A DNA stretch of 33,530 nt from an uncultured Dorea sp. (GCA_947645355.1 CANSCI010000021.1:1-33530); one strand, 5' to 3'. Counted from the first letter of the stretch, positions 7,309-14,604 are shown. Numbers and translations are program-made. Notes: generated by a model from the letters alone, not told the origin.

Positions 7309-8307
7309 ATGAAAAAATGTATCATGTTAGTCTTTATATTGACAGTAGGTATGTTTAGTCTCGTTGGTTGTGGGGATAAGACAGCTAAAAGCAATGTTTC
7401 AGATGCAGATGGAGCGTATTTCAGTAACAATGAAGAAAAAAAACAATTTACTGAAATTATTACAGCTTCTGGTGAGACGATTGGTATCATTGACAATAAT
7501 AAAGAAATAGAAAGGTTCGTAAAACAACTGGATATTGAATCCTGGAATGATATGGAACAGCTGCCTGAAGATATAGACCTGGTATATAGCTATATATCAT
7601 ATGAGGTAATTGATGAACCTATATTTTTACAGGATGGAAAACAGTTAGTTAATAAGAGTACCTTAGAATTTTATATTTCACAGAAAGGTGAATATATTAT
7701 ACGAGATTATAATCAGGAAATAGAAGCAATAGCCAGAATATCAGAAAAGGCGGGACAGTTTCTTAATGCGCCGGAAGACTTAGACCTAAATAAGAATATA
7801 ACAGCGAAGGATATACTGGATGGGTGGGGACTTGATTTTTATGTGCCAAATAGTGATATTGAAAGTGATATTGAAAAAACAGATGATATAGAGAATGCCC
7901 GATATTATATAGGTGAAACATCCTTTACAGAAGAGGAACTACGCAAGACTTCTAAAGAGCAGAAGATACAGTTTTACGGAGCAGACAAAAACACGTTGCT
8001 GAATGAAATAGACGATATTTCTGAAATAGCGCAATATCTTAACGGGTTGGCTTTGGATCAGTGGGAATATGCAGATGATGCACCAAATCCAGAAGAAGTT
8101 GAATGCCAAATTGTCAGATTTATGTTATCAAGGCATAGTAATGAAAAAGAGTTAAAAGAAATGGATACCCAGATACTTTATAAAAGCGATGGTAATTACT
8201 ATATTGAGGAAATAATTCCGGGTGAATATAGTGATCGGGGAGATTCTATAACACATTATCAAGTGTCAGAGGAGATAGCAAAATATATCTTATCATATTT
8301 AGAATAG
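7309..8307 (+). CDS. Lipoprotein with two tandem related domains, function unknown
   Basis: This 332-residue protein begins with a lipoprotein signal (MKKCIMLVFILTVGMFSLVGC), with the lipobox cysteine at residue 21. It is therefore predicted to be anchored outside the membrane. Two halves look related. Residues about 50-150 contain DNNKEIERFVKQLDIESWND, and residues about 215-330 contain a similar run (DDISEIAQYLNGLALDQWEY). Each is followed by an acidic or proline-containing turn, beta-strand-rich segments with YIIRDYN or YYIEEII, and a closing amphipathic helix. The ATG at 7309 has GAGAGGAAG upstream; 7288 is an in-frame alternative. It is strongly acidic and AT-rich. I do not recognise the family. 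Binding of an extracellular ligand or protein is a reasonable guess only. Confidence 0.7.
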   Translation: MKKCIMLVFILTVGMFSLVGCGDKTAKSNVSDADGAYFSNNEEKKQFTEIITASGETIGIIDNNKEIERFVKQLDIESWNDMEQLPEDIDLVYSYISYEVIDEPIFLQDGKQLVNKSTLEFYISQKGEYIIRDYNQEIEAIARISEKAGQFLNAPEDLDLNKNITAKDILDGWGLDFYVPNSDIESDIEKTDDIENARYYIGETSFTEEELRKTSKEQKIQFYGADKNTLLNEIDDISEIAQYLNGLALDQWEYADDAPNPEEVECQIVRFMLSRHSNEKELKEMDTQILYKSDGNYYIEEIIPGEYSDRGDSITHYQVSEEIAKYILSYLE

Positions 8308-8386
8308 GTAAAATATATAGAATGCATTGTTTCTTTTCTGTTTTTTGGCTAAGTGATAATGGTAAATTTCTCAAACAAGATTCGAA

Positions 8387-8560
8387 ATGGATATAGCAGG
8401 AATAGCAAAAAGCTATCAGACATACAGCCACAAGACGGGAAAGACATCATCCCAAAAGGAATGGAAGCTGTCCCAGGAAGACCTGGCTGGATTCATCAAG
8501 AAAATTCGTTCCATAAATCCTAATGCAACGCAAATTTTCGTAACTGCAACGATTAGTTGA
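8387..8560 (+). pseudogene. N-terminal remnant resembling the DUF6033-like gene
   Basis: A 57-residue open frame begins MDIAGIAKSYQTYSHKTGKT and continues through SQEDLAGFIKKI to a stop. There is no convincing ribosome site. The order (short uncharged start, Y-x-x-Y, polar linker, then a helix leading to a T-x-x-V strand) parallels the first 60 residues of the protein at 3071-3817 (NYSSY, DYLSKLQKQVPYMTLEV). I read it as the 5' end of a broken paralogue. It occupies much of the otherwise gene-free 8308-8632 interval; the remainder shows nothing clear. Confidence 0.45.
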
Positions 8561-8671
8561 CACCAATTAAATAGCTGTTGGTGGTATGCAACTAACAAAT
8601 TATTCTATTATGTTCACAAGGAGGTAATTAACATGGACATAATGGAAAATATGCAAATGGAGGTGATGAAC

Positions 8672-9016
8672 ATGGACATATCGGAAAGGCTCCAAGAGCT
8701 GCGTAAGAAAGAAGGCTATTCACAGGAGCAAGTTGCCGAGATGTTAGGACTTTCCAGGCAGGCAATTTCCAAATGGGAAAGTGGACAGGGAAAGCCGGAA
8801 ATTGACAATATCATTAAACTAACAGAAATTTACCATGTAAGTGCAGATTATATTCTGTTAGGTACTGAAAAAGTATCTGTTCCAGTGCCGGAAAAGAAGG
8901 AATTGAGCCAAGAATACAAAAAAGCAATAGGCATAATTGCCATAATAGCGGCAACAGCAATAGTTACAGTGCTATTTATTACTGCATTAGGCTTGCTTTC
9001 ACGATTAGGAATTTAG
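8672..9016 (+). CDS. XRE-family regulator with C-terminal membrane helix
   Basis: An N-terminal helix-turn-helix of the Cro/cI type (MDISERLQELRKKEGYSQEQ, then LGLSRQAISKWESGQ) is followed by a linker and one hydrophobic segment near the end (AIGIIAIIAATAIVTVLFI). The regulator is thus probably tethered to the membrane. Homologues normally start at MDISERLQ, and the ATG at 8672 has GGAGGTGAT in place. An in-frame ATG at 8633 has an equally good AAGGAGG and would add 13 residues (MDIMENMQMEVMN). The next gene, a small lipoprotein, starts 11 bases downstream, so the pair forms an operon. Confidence 0.8.
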   Translation: MDISERLQELRKKEGYSQEQVAEMLGLSRQAISKWESGQGKPEIDNIIKLTEIYHVSADYILLGTEKVSVPVPEKKELSQEYKKAIGIIAIIAATAIVTVLFITALGLLSRLGI

Positions 9017-9027
9017 GAGGAAAAATT

Positions 9028-9282
9028 ATGGAGCGAACAGGCAGGATTTCAAAGTTGTTTCTTATTATTCTTATGTTTAGCATGATTGCTATAACAATGA
9101 GTGGCTGTGTTTATGCTAATAACAAGAATTGGGACGACATGACACCCGAAGAACAAGAAGAAGTACGGCAAAATTTTGAGGAGGAACGTAAAGAACTGGA
9201 AGAGGATTTCCCGAGTGATAGTGTGGAGGGTAAATTTACATCATATATTCTTGACAAGGTTGAGGAAGGTATTGAAGATTAG
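9028..9282 (+). CDS. Small acidic lipoprotein
   Basis: The 84-residue product has a lipoprotein signal peptide ending in MSGC (cysteine at residue 27), preceded by GGAGGAAAA. The mature part is short and very rich in Glu and Asp (MTPEEQEEVRQNFEEERKELEED), so it is likely an extended or helical acidic peptide on the outer membrane face. Adjacent to a membrane-tethered XRE regulator, it could act as its partner or antagonist. That is inference from gene order only. Base composition changes sharply right after its stop, where a GC-rich gene remnant begins. Confidence 0.65.
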   Translation: MERTGRISKLFLIILMFSMIAITMSGCVYANNKNWDDMTPEEQEEVRQNFEEERKELEEDFPSDSVEGKFTSYILDKVEEGIED

Positions 9283-9285
9283 TGA

Positions 9286-9568
9286 GGCGGACGAGGGGTG
9301 GCTGCGCCTCCTGTTCGGGGAGCCGTATGAAGTCAAGTTCCAGCCGGAAGATACGGGTTCTGCCATCCATGTATATGACGGAAACGGTGACGAGATACTG
9401 ACCTACACGACGGGCGTGGGCTGGCATGAGAAGGAATCGAAAGCGGAGACGCAGGTACACGGGACTTTGAAGGCCGCCTACTATGATGCGTTCCGGGCGG
9501 CAAGGCAGGAGATAAATGCTGGTGTTGCCGGAATGGAAATGCAGGGCGGATTTGATGCGAGGGCATAG
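9286..9568 (+). pseudogene. C-terminal remnant of a cassette-type unknown gene
   Basis: Immediately after the small lipoprotein the sequence becomes GC-rich. It carries an open frame encoding about 94 residues (DEGWLRLLFGEPYEVKF, IHVYDGNGDEILTYT, GWHEKESKAETQVHG, GGFDARA) with no start codon or ribosome site of its own. The composition and ending match the GC-rich unknown genes upstream, especially the GGVDFRA end of the 3832-4377 product. It is best read as the 3' end of a paralogue whose front was lost when the XRE and lipoprotein genes arrived. Confidence 0.5.
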
Positions 9569-9619
9569 GTGGATATAGAATTTGGAAACCTGAAAATGCG
9601 CCATTCATGATAAAAAGAT

Positions 9620-9739
9620 ATGACAACCATACTGGAGGTGAATGCAGCCATTGTAACCCTTTTAAGCGGCTTTGCAAAGCTGGAAGATGAAATATTCCAT
9701 TTATATAGAAGGCAGTTACAGTCGGAAATGAAAAAATAG
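9620..9739 (+). CDS. Very short possible ORF, unknown
   Basis: A 39-codon frame starts MTTILEVNAAIVTLLSGFAK and ends RRQLQSEMKK. The predicted peptide is an amphipathic helix with a basic tail. Upstream there is no good Shine-Dalgarno at the right distance. It directly precedes a strong hairpin (9752-9785). It may be a genuine small peptide or the tail of a lost gene. Confidence 0.3.
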   Translation: MTTILEVNAAIVTLLSGFAKLEDEIFHLYRRQLQSEMKK

Positions 9740-9751
9740 AATCTCTTTAAG

Positions 9752-9785
9752 CCCACCAAATAAAAAAAACGGCGTCTTTGGTGGG
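9752..9785 (+). terminator. Hairpin terminator (possibly bidirectional)
   Basis: The perfect 9-bp arms CCCACCAAA (9752-9760) and TTTGGTGGG (9777-9785) are separated by an A-rich loop. The A-run on one side and TGTGATTT on the other would allow termination in either direction. Confidence 0.6.
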
Positions 9786-9824
9786 TGTGATTTGGCACGC
9801 CTAAATAGCAGAAGCATAGATTTC

Positions 9825-9859
9825 CCTTCAAACCCGTTTTGAGTTTGGAGGCATTTTTT
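9825..9859 (+). terminator. Rho-independent terminator
   Basis: The arms CCTTCAAAC (9825-9833) and GTTTGGAGG (9843-9851) pair with one G-T wobble and are followed by CATTTTTTG. The interval from here to 10003 shows no gene and is AT-rich. Confidence 0.6.
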
Positions 9860-10003
9860 GTTTGTAAGTAGTAGCTTTTATTTTCATATGCTTTACTGGG
9901 GCTGGGTGGATTATCTGATAATAAAAATCCCCGTCAGCACATGGGAGCTTTATGATTTAAAAATAGAAGCCAAAAATCAACATAATAAAATTAAATTCTC
10001 CAC

Positions 10004-10042
10004 AAACCGTAGAGGTGTGACAGCCTCTGCGGTTTTTCTTTT
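10004..10042 (+). terminator. Rho-independent terminator
   Basis: AAACCGTAGAGG pairs with CCTCTGCGGTTT (one T-G wobble) and is followed by TTTCTTTT. This is a strong terminator upstream of the sigma-factor leader. The stem sequence is similar to the hairpin at 5216-5247. Confidence 0.75.
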
Positions 10043-10104
10043 GTCGTTTTTTGTAAGAACACGCTGTAAGGCTGTTTTGGGTATCGGCTGCCGCTCACCG
10101 CCTG

Positions 10105-10138
10105 CCAATCTGGATTTTTAACAAAAAATTCAGATTGG
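10105..10138 (+). promoter_or_regulatory. Leader hairpin next to the sigma-factor ribosome site
   Basis: The perfect 8-bp arms CCAATCTG (10105-10112) and CAGATTGG (10131-10138) have an AT-rich loop. The right arm runs into the GGAGGAAAGG ribosome site of the sigma-factor gene. Folding could limit ribosome access, giving translational control of the mobile-element sigma factor. This is inferred from position. Confidence 0.45.
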
Positions 10139-10149
10139 AGGAAAGGAAT

Positions 10150-10626
10150 ATGGAGGGTAACCGCCCAAAAAGAAGAAAGGATAAGTATAATCCTTATAAT
10201 ATATACGAAAAGGACAAGCATTATTACATTTCATTTAAAGACGGACAAGGAGCTTTACATAAACTGGAAATCAGCAGGGCATTGTATGACACGTTTGATT
10301 CATTTGAATTAGATGATCTGGTGTATCTCAACGTAGTGGACAGGCATATTGAGCAGTCCGAGGTATGGGAAGCGACTTTGAATGTGAGGGCAGTAGAAAA
10401 GCCGGAGAGCATAGAAGAAGTCGTGCTGAAAAAGATTCAGATTGAGGCATTACATACAGCAATGAAAACATTGCCGGAAATGCAGCGTCGCAGGATGCAG
10501 TTATATTATTTTGAGGGCATGACCTATGAGCAGATAGCAAAAAAGGAAGGCTGTACGAAAATGCCAGTCAAGCGTTCCATTGAGGCTGCTGTTGAACGTC
10601 TGAAAAAAGAATTGAAAAAAATTTAA
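10150..10626 (+). CDS. Sigma-70-like factor of a mobile element
   Basis: The 158-residue protein begins with a conserved mobile-element motif (RPKRRKDKYNPYNIY, then YYISFKDGQG). It ends with a sigma region-4 helix-turn-helix (LPEMQRRRMQLYYFEGMTY, EQIAKKEGCT, VKRSIEAAVERLKKELKK). Such proteins are found in Tn916/Tn4451-like integrative elements of Firmicutes, where they probably control element genes. Region 2, needed for a complete sigma factor, is not recognisable, so it may act as an HTH regulator. The ATG at 10150 follows GGAGGAAAGG. It lies upstream of a MazF toxin, a TnpW-like gene and a serine recombinase, all on the same strand. Confidence 0.85.
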   Translation: MEGNRPKRRKDKYNPYNIYEKDKHYYISFKDGQGALHKLEISRALYDTFDSFELDDLVYLNVVDRHIEQSEVWEATLNVRAVEKPESIEEVVLKKIQIEALHTAMKTLPEMQRRRMQLYYFEGMTYEQIAKKEGCTKMPVKRSIEAAVERLKKELKKI

Positions 10627-11155
10627 AATCAGGTAGCTACTTTTTGCGTTTAAGTGAGGAAACAGGTGAGGGAGATAAAAAATCCCTTGCCTGTTTTCCG
10701 TTTTGCGGTGAATGGGTTTGTACCATGAAAATTTCATACCCATTCACCAAGCACATTCCTGTTGTTATCGTGATGAGCGTAAGCCACGTTAGCAGGTACG
10801 CCATGAGCTGGATGGGGATAAAAGCAGCGGAATCGCACAGACAGAAAGAAAATGGTTTGCGGCTGTCCTATCCCCATCTAAGGAGCGGGAAATACCGGGC
10901 TATAACTACCAGTTTGCTACTGATAGGGCGATAACAGGCAGCAGGGACAATGATACTCCCGTCCAGTCACAAGTCGAGCGTTAGAAGCGTCGCAACAAAT
11001 GAGGGCGGCTCCGGGCGATCCCCGGAGGGGTGCGAATCCCGTGGAACTGGCCAGCAGCCAGTCGTTTGGTGACTTCCCTTGTGTTTCATAACGCAATATG
11101 CCGGGGTGTCGGGGACAAATAGGCATTACTTATAGATTTGTGGAGGATAAAAAAT
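10627..11155 (+). other. Noncoding 529-bp stretch rich in inverted repeats
   Basis: No gene is visible here. It starts with a terminator and then contains several stable stems: TGAATGGGT/ACCCATTCA (10709-10717 and 10738-10746), GATGGGGATA/TATCCCCATC (10811-10820 and 10869-10878), CTCCGGG/CCCGGAG (11009-11015 and 11021-11027) and ACTGGC/GCCAGT (11046-11051 and 11057-11062). A T-loop-like GTGCGAATCCC lies between the last two. It could be a structured RNA, a DNA processing or transfer site, or the remains of coding DNA. Confidence 0.4.
10661..10699 (+). terminator. Terminator after the sigma-like gene
   Basis: AACAGGTGAGGGA pairs with TCCCTTGCCTGTT (one internal wobble and one mismatch), followed by a T-rich TTCCGTTTT. 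It ends the sigma-factor transcript 35 bases after the stop. Confidence 0.65.
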
Positions 11156-11533
11156 ATGTTAGGCAGAATATACCGGGGAGAGATGTATTATGCAGACTTA
11201 AACCCCGTGGTAGGTTCAGAGCAGGGCGGATACCGCCCTGTTCTCATTATCCAGAACAATACCGGGAATTACCACAGCCCTACCGTGATTGTGGCGGCAA
11301 TGTCAGGAAAGATCAGCGAAAAGCCTGATTTGCCCACACACCATAAGGTGAAATCATACGCAGGGCTGAAAGAAGAATCCCTTGTGCTTCTGGAGCAGTT
11401 ACGGACGATTGATAAAAAGCGTTTGCAGGAATATATCGGGCGGCTGAACCGGGCAGATATGGAACAGGTAGACCGCTGCCTTGCTGTAAGCCTTGAGCTG
11501 TGTGTTGGCAGTGAAGCCGGACAGCGACCTTGA
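11156..11533 (+). CDS. PemK/MazF-family endoribonuclease toxin
   Basis: The 125-residue protein carries the family signature RGEMYYADLNPVVGSEQGGYRPVLIIQN, followed by SPTVIVAAMSG, a VLLEQLRTIDKKRL block and a typical helical end. MazF-fold toxins cut single-stranded RNA at short sequences and are neutralised by a MazE-type antitoxin. No antitoxin gene is seen immediately upstream, where the stretch is noncoding. The small downstream protein is not an obvious antitoxin either. The start is at 11156, behind TGGAGG. It belongs to the mobile element and may serve element maintenance or have become a domesticated nuclease. Confidence 0.85.
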   Translation: MLGRIYRGEMYYADLNPVVGSEQGGYRPVLIIQNNTGNYHSPTVIVAAMSGKISEKPDLPTHHKVKSYAGLKEESLVLLEQLRTIDKKRLQEYIGRLNRADMEQVDRCLAVSLELCVGSEAGQRP

Positions 11534-11599
11534 AAAAGCGGCAGGGCGGGCAGGAATTGTCTGCCCCTGCGCTACATAGGGAGGGAAAGGAGGCATATT

Positions 11600-11785
11600 A
11601 TGAGGTCAGCAGAACAGCAGAGGATGGAAAAGGAGATAAACGGCTGCCAGATTACTTTGTCTTTTTCGGCAAAGCCAGTGGACGGGGTAATGGATAAGAT
11701 ACAGTCTATTTTATCAAAAGCATATGATGAGCGGGTGCAGAATGACCTGATGGATATGATTGGCTTAGAGCTTCCTTGCAGGTGA
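11600..11785 (+). CDS. TnpW-like small transposon protein
   Basis: The 61-residue product starts at an ATG behind GGAAAGGAGG. The central part (GCQITLSFSAKPVDGVMDKIQSIL) resembles the TnpW proteins encoded by Tn4451-like mobilisable elements. Those are also about 60 residues and have a beta-strand pair followed by a DKI-x-x-I/L helix. The match is from memory of the family, so it is tentative. It lies between the MazF-like toxin and the serine recombinase, which fits an accessory role in element mobility. Confidence 0.55.
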   Translation: MRSAEQQRMEKEINGCQITLSFSAKPVDGVMDKIQSILSKAYDERVQNDLMDMIGLELPCR

Positions 11786-11944
11786 CAAGCCTTGCGGGTG
11801 ACACTATAAATTTCAAAATCGCACATTTGCGGTTGAAAGAGTTCCTTCCTATAATAATGGCACAGGCGGATAGCCGCCAGCGAACCTTGAAAATTCCATA
11901 TAGTGCATCCCGTATGAAATTTTTATTACGGGAGGATATAGCCA

Positions 11945-13558
11945 ATGAAAAGAGTTTACACTTTATACAGAGTTTCCACAAAGAAGCAGGTAAACATCAG
12001 CGAGAACCATGACAACGACATCCCCATGCAGCGGGGAGCCTGCAAGGAATTTGTAAAATACAGGCAGGATTGGGAAATCGTAAAAGAATATGAGGAAAAA
12101 GGCGTCTCCGGCTTTAAGGTGTCCGCCAAGAACCGTGACGCAATCATTGATTTGCAGGAAGCGGCACTGAACAAGGAATTTGACGTGCTGCTGGTGTTCA
12201 TGTTTGACCGTATCGGACGAATTGATGACGAAACACCATTTATTGTAGAATGGTTTGTCAAGACAGCGGGCGTTGAAGTGTGGAGCGTGAAAGAAGGCGA
12301 GCAGAGATTTGAAACGCACGTTGACAAGCTGACAAATTATATCCGGTTCTGGCAGGCGTCCGGAGAGAGCGAAAAGACTTCCATCCGAATCAAGACCAGA
12401 ATCCAGCAGTTGAAATTAGACGGACTATATACGGGCGGGGCATTGCCCTATGGATACCGGATCGTGCCGAGCGGAATGAAAAACCGGAAAGGGCAGGAGC
12501 TGAAGAAATATGAAATCGACCTTGAGCAGTATGTAGTGTATCGGAAAATTGTTGAAAAGACAATCAACAACGGCACAGGCAGTTATGTCATGGCGCATTT
12601 CCTGAACGACCAGGGATATAAGACAGCCAACGGGAAGAAATTTACCAGCAAGTCGATTCTGCGGATACTGTCAGCGTCACTTCCGAGGGGTTGTACCAGT
12701 GAGGGCGAAACTTCGGAAGCATTGCAGCGATTAAGGATTATCAGTGACGAAGAAGCAGTAAGGATTGACGAGATTCTGAAACAGCGGGCGCAAGTCGATG
12801 AAGAAAAACGCCAGCTTGCCATACGGACAAAGGGTGAGGCGATGTTGTCCGGCAATATCTTCTGCCAGCATTGCGGCGGGAGGATAACAACCACCCACCA
12901 TAAAGACCATTATTTCCGTAAGGACGGGAGCGAATACCTGAAAGATGTATTGAAGTACCGCTGTTACCATAAGGCGAACAAACTTTGTGAGTGCGATGGG
13001 CAGACAAACTACATTGCCGCAAAGGTTGATGAAACAGTCAGCCAGATTATGCGTCAGGTATTTGAGGGCATGGACGGTGCGCCGGAAGAAGAAAAGTACA
13101 AGGAAATCTTGAAAAAACAGCAGGCGGCACATACCGCCAGCAGACGGAAAACCGTGTTTGAACTGGACAAAGATAAAAAGCAGTTGGAAGTCTTGCAGCG
13201 TGAGATTGGAAAAACACTGTTGGGAGAAAGCCTATATTCACCGGAAGATTTGAAAGAGGCAATCAATGTGGTAAAAATAAGAATTGCAGACAGTGAAGAA
13301 CGTCTGGAGAAGCTGGACAGCGATATGAACCAGAAGAAAGAGATGGTAGAAGCCATCCTGCCAGCCTACCGCCGCTTTAAGAGCTGGGCAGAGGAATTTG
13401 ACACGGCGGACTTAGAGCAGAAAAAAATGATTGCCTGCCAGTTGTTCGACCGGATTGAGCTGGGGAAAGATTATAACATTATCATGCACATGAATGTTAC
13501 CTACCAGCAGTTTTGTTCAGAGTGGAAATCGAAAAACAGCAATCAGGTTACAGCTTGA
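11945..13558 (+). CDS. Large serine recombinase (integrase/transposase of the element)
   Basis: The 537-residue protein has an N-terminal resolvase catalytic domain with the nucleophile serine in YRVSTKKQ (S11) and supporting motifs including VFMFDRIGR and the SGESEKTSIRIK helix. A recombinase domain follows (GGALPYGYRIV, TANGKKFTSKSILRIL). Then come a zinc ribbon (CQHC, later CYHKANKLCEC) and a long C-terminal coiled coil (about residues 390-480). Proteins of this type excise and insert Tn4451/Tn5397-like elements at short core sites. The start follows GGGAGGATATAGCC. It is the last gene of the element on this side, but the exact end of the element is not identifiable from the sequence alone. 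Confidence 0.95.
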   Translation: MKRVYTLYRVSTKKQVNISENHDNDIPMQRGACKEFVKYRQDWEIVKEYEEKGVSGFKVSAKNRDAIIDLQEAALNKEFDVLLVFMFDRIGRIDDETPFIVEWFVKTAGVEVWSVKEGEQRFETHVDKLTNYIRFWQASGESEKTSIRIKTRIQQLKLDGLYTGGALPYGYRIVPSGMKNRKGQELKKYEIDLEQYVVYRKIVEKTINNGTGSYVMAHFLNDQGYKTANGKKFTSKSILRILSASLPRGCTSEGETSEALQRLRIISDEEAVRIDEILKQRAQVDEEKRQLAIRTKGEAMLSGNIFCQHCGGRITTTHHKDHYFRKDGSEYLKDVLKYRCYHKANKLCECDGQTNYIAAKVDETVSQIMRQVFEGMDGAPEEEKYKEILKKQQAAHTASRRKTVFELDKDKKQLEVLQREIGKTLLGESLYSPEDLKEAINVVKIRIADSEERLEKLDSDMNQKKEMVEAILPAYRRFKSWAEEFDTADLEQKKMIACQLFDRIELGKDYNIIMHMNVTYQQFCSEWKSKNSNQVTA

Positions 13559-13782
13559 TGATGATATAAAAGTGTGCTTTTCATTGAGCAGAGGCATTAT
13601 GAGTGTATCCTTGTTGCATATATACAAAATGCAAGTTGATATGGAAAGCACAATACACAAAATTTCCCAAAAATCAAAAAAATGCTTGCAAAAGTTACGA
13701 AATCATGATAACATAAACAAGTCGTGAGAACGACGTTGAGAAAGAATATTTCTCCCACTCTTATCGGTGTGCGAGCGCACCC

Positions 13783-13841
13783 GTTGGTAGAGCACTCGGC
13801 TGTTAACCGAGTTGTCGTTGGTTCAAGTCCAACAGGGGGAG
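13783..13841 (+). tRNA. 5'-truncated tRNA-Asn(GTT), probably an attachment-site remnant
   Basis: From GTTGGTAGAGC onwards this matches a tRNA-Asn. The anticodon stem CTCGG/CCGAG encloses the loop CTGTTAA (anticodon GTT at 13802-13804). The T arm is GTTGG/CCAAC with loop TTCAAGT, and the 3' acceptor strand is AGGGGGA. The 5' acceptor strand and the first half of the D arm are missing at the expected distance. In their place is an unrelated stem (GGTGTGCGAGCGCACC, 13766-13781). A partial acceptor-like TCTCCC lies further left at 13751. A 3' tRNA fragment like this is the usual scar of integration into a tRNA gene. Confidence 0.65.
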
Positions 13842-13849
13842 TTTGGAAA

Positions 13850-13880
13850 AGTCTGCAGACATTAGTGTTTGCAGGCTTTA
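13850..13880 (+). terminator. Hairpin after the tRNA fragment
   Basis: AGTCTGCA (13850-13857) pairs with TGCAGGCT (13870-13877) with one G-T wobble, followed by TTAGTT. It lies nine bases after the tRNA 3' end and is probably the native tRNA-Asn terminator. Confidence 0.5.
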
Positions 13881-13892
13881 GTTATTACATAG

Positions 13893-14560
13893 CTATTGAT
13901 TTTCAAAATGAGGATCAGTCGGCTTTTTAAGAAAACATCTTTGTTCCAAGGCAGGTTTTGAAAAGGAGTAATTGCCTACAAAAAGTTCTGTTTCTATTAT
14001 TAATTCTATTTCTTTTTCTGACACATACGGAAGACACCAGTCCCAAACCCGGCCAATGCTGCTCTGATCCACTTTTTTGCATAGATATTGTCCGGCAGGT
14101 ATATGTAAGATAGGATAATCAACTGTATCAATAATCATATCAACATCCTCTATATCAACAAATAGATATTGTTTCCATTCACCATAGTGTTCTGATAACT
14201 GATTTCTGATCGCTCTATTTCTGTCTGCATAGCTTTTAAAAGAGACAGACGTTCTTGCAGAAGATGGATTTTTTCTGTTACTACATCGGTTCCGTGGTCA
14301 ACCAGGTCTTTATAGCAGATCCATGATGCGGTTTCATCCTTATAATTATTAAAATGTTTTAAAGGAATATTCAGACTGACACAAAACTGAAGGGCATCTA
14401 CAATGGCTTTTTGGCGGAACGAGTAATAGCGGTAGCCGCTGTCGGGATCAACAAAGGCCGGAGTGAGGATTCCTAAGCTGTCATAATACCGGAAAGCTTT
14501 GATATGGACGCCGGTTATTTTTGAAAGCTCTCCAATGGAAAGCAGGTTTCTCTTTTTCAT
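13893..14560 (-). pseudogene. Frameshifted MerR-family regulator with GyrI-like effector domain
   Basis: The front part (14560 down to about 14200) encodes a normal MerR DNA-binding domain and coiled coil, starting MKKRNLLSIGELSKITGVHI with FRYYDSLGIL and SGYRYYSFRQ. It runs into a stop at 14150. A second frame continues the protein with HYGEWKQYLFVDIEDVDM and then PILHIPAGQY, CKKVDQ and ELFVGNYSFSKP, which is a GyrI-like effector region. The two frames overlap near 14195, so a single-base indel split one gene of about 220 codons. The start follows AGAAGGGAA on the minus strand. Its target promoter (14574-14604) is intact, but the regulator should no longer sense its ligand. Confidence 0.8.
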
Positions 14561-14573
14561 AAATATTCCCTTC

Positions 14574-14604
14574 TTGACTCTCCTATTAAGGGAGAGTTTA
14601 TAAT
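14574..14604 (+). promoter_or_regulatory. MerR-type promoter with a 19-bp spacer
   Basis: TTGACT (14574-14579) and TATAAT (14599-14604) are separated by 19 bp. That is the over-long spacing that MerR proteins correct by DNA distortion. The dyad ACTCTCC/GGAGAGT, with a 7-bp centre, fills the spacer. It points toward the MATE gene and lies between it and the divergent MerR gene. Confidence 0.85.

Noticed and set aside
9860-10003. Possible gene in the AT-rich gap before the sigma-factor leader
   Set aside because: The open frame here has no ribosome site or family pattern and runs through the terminator at 10004-10042.
11776-12012. 78-codon plus-strand frame running into the serine recombinase
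   Set aside because: It overlaps the recombinase start in another frame, lacks a ribosome site and has no recognisable pattern.
13724-13930. Open frame across the tRNA-Asn fragment
   Set aside because: The translation is that of tRNA sequence; the RNA fragment explains it.
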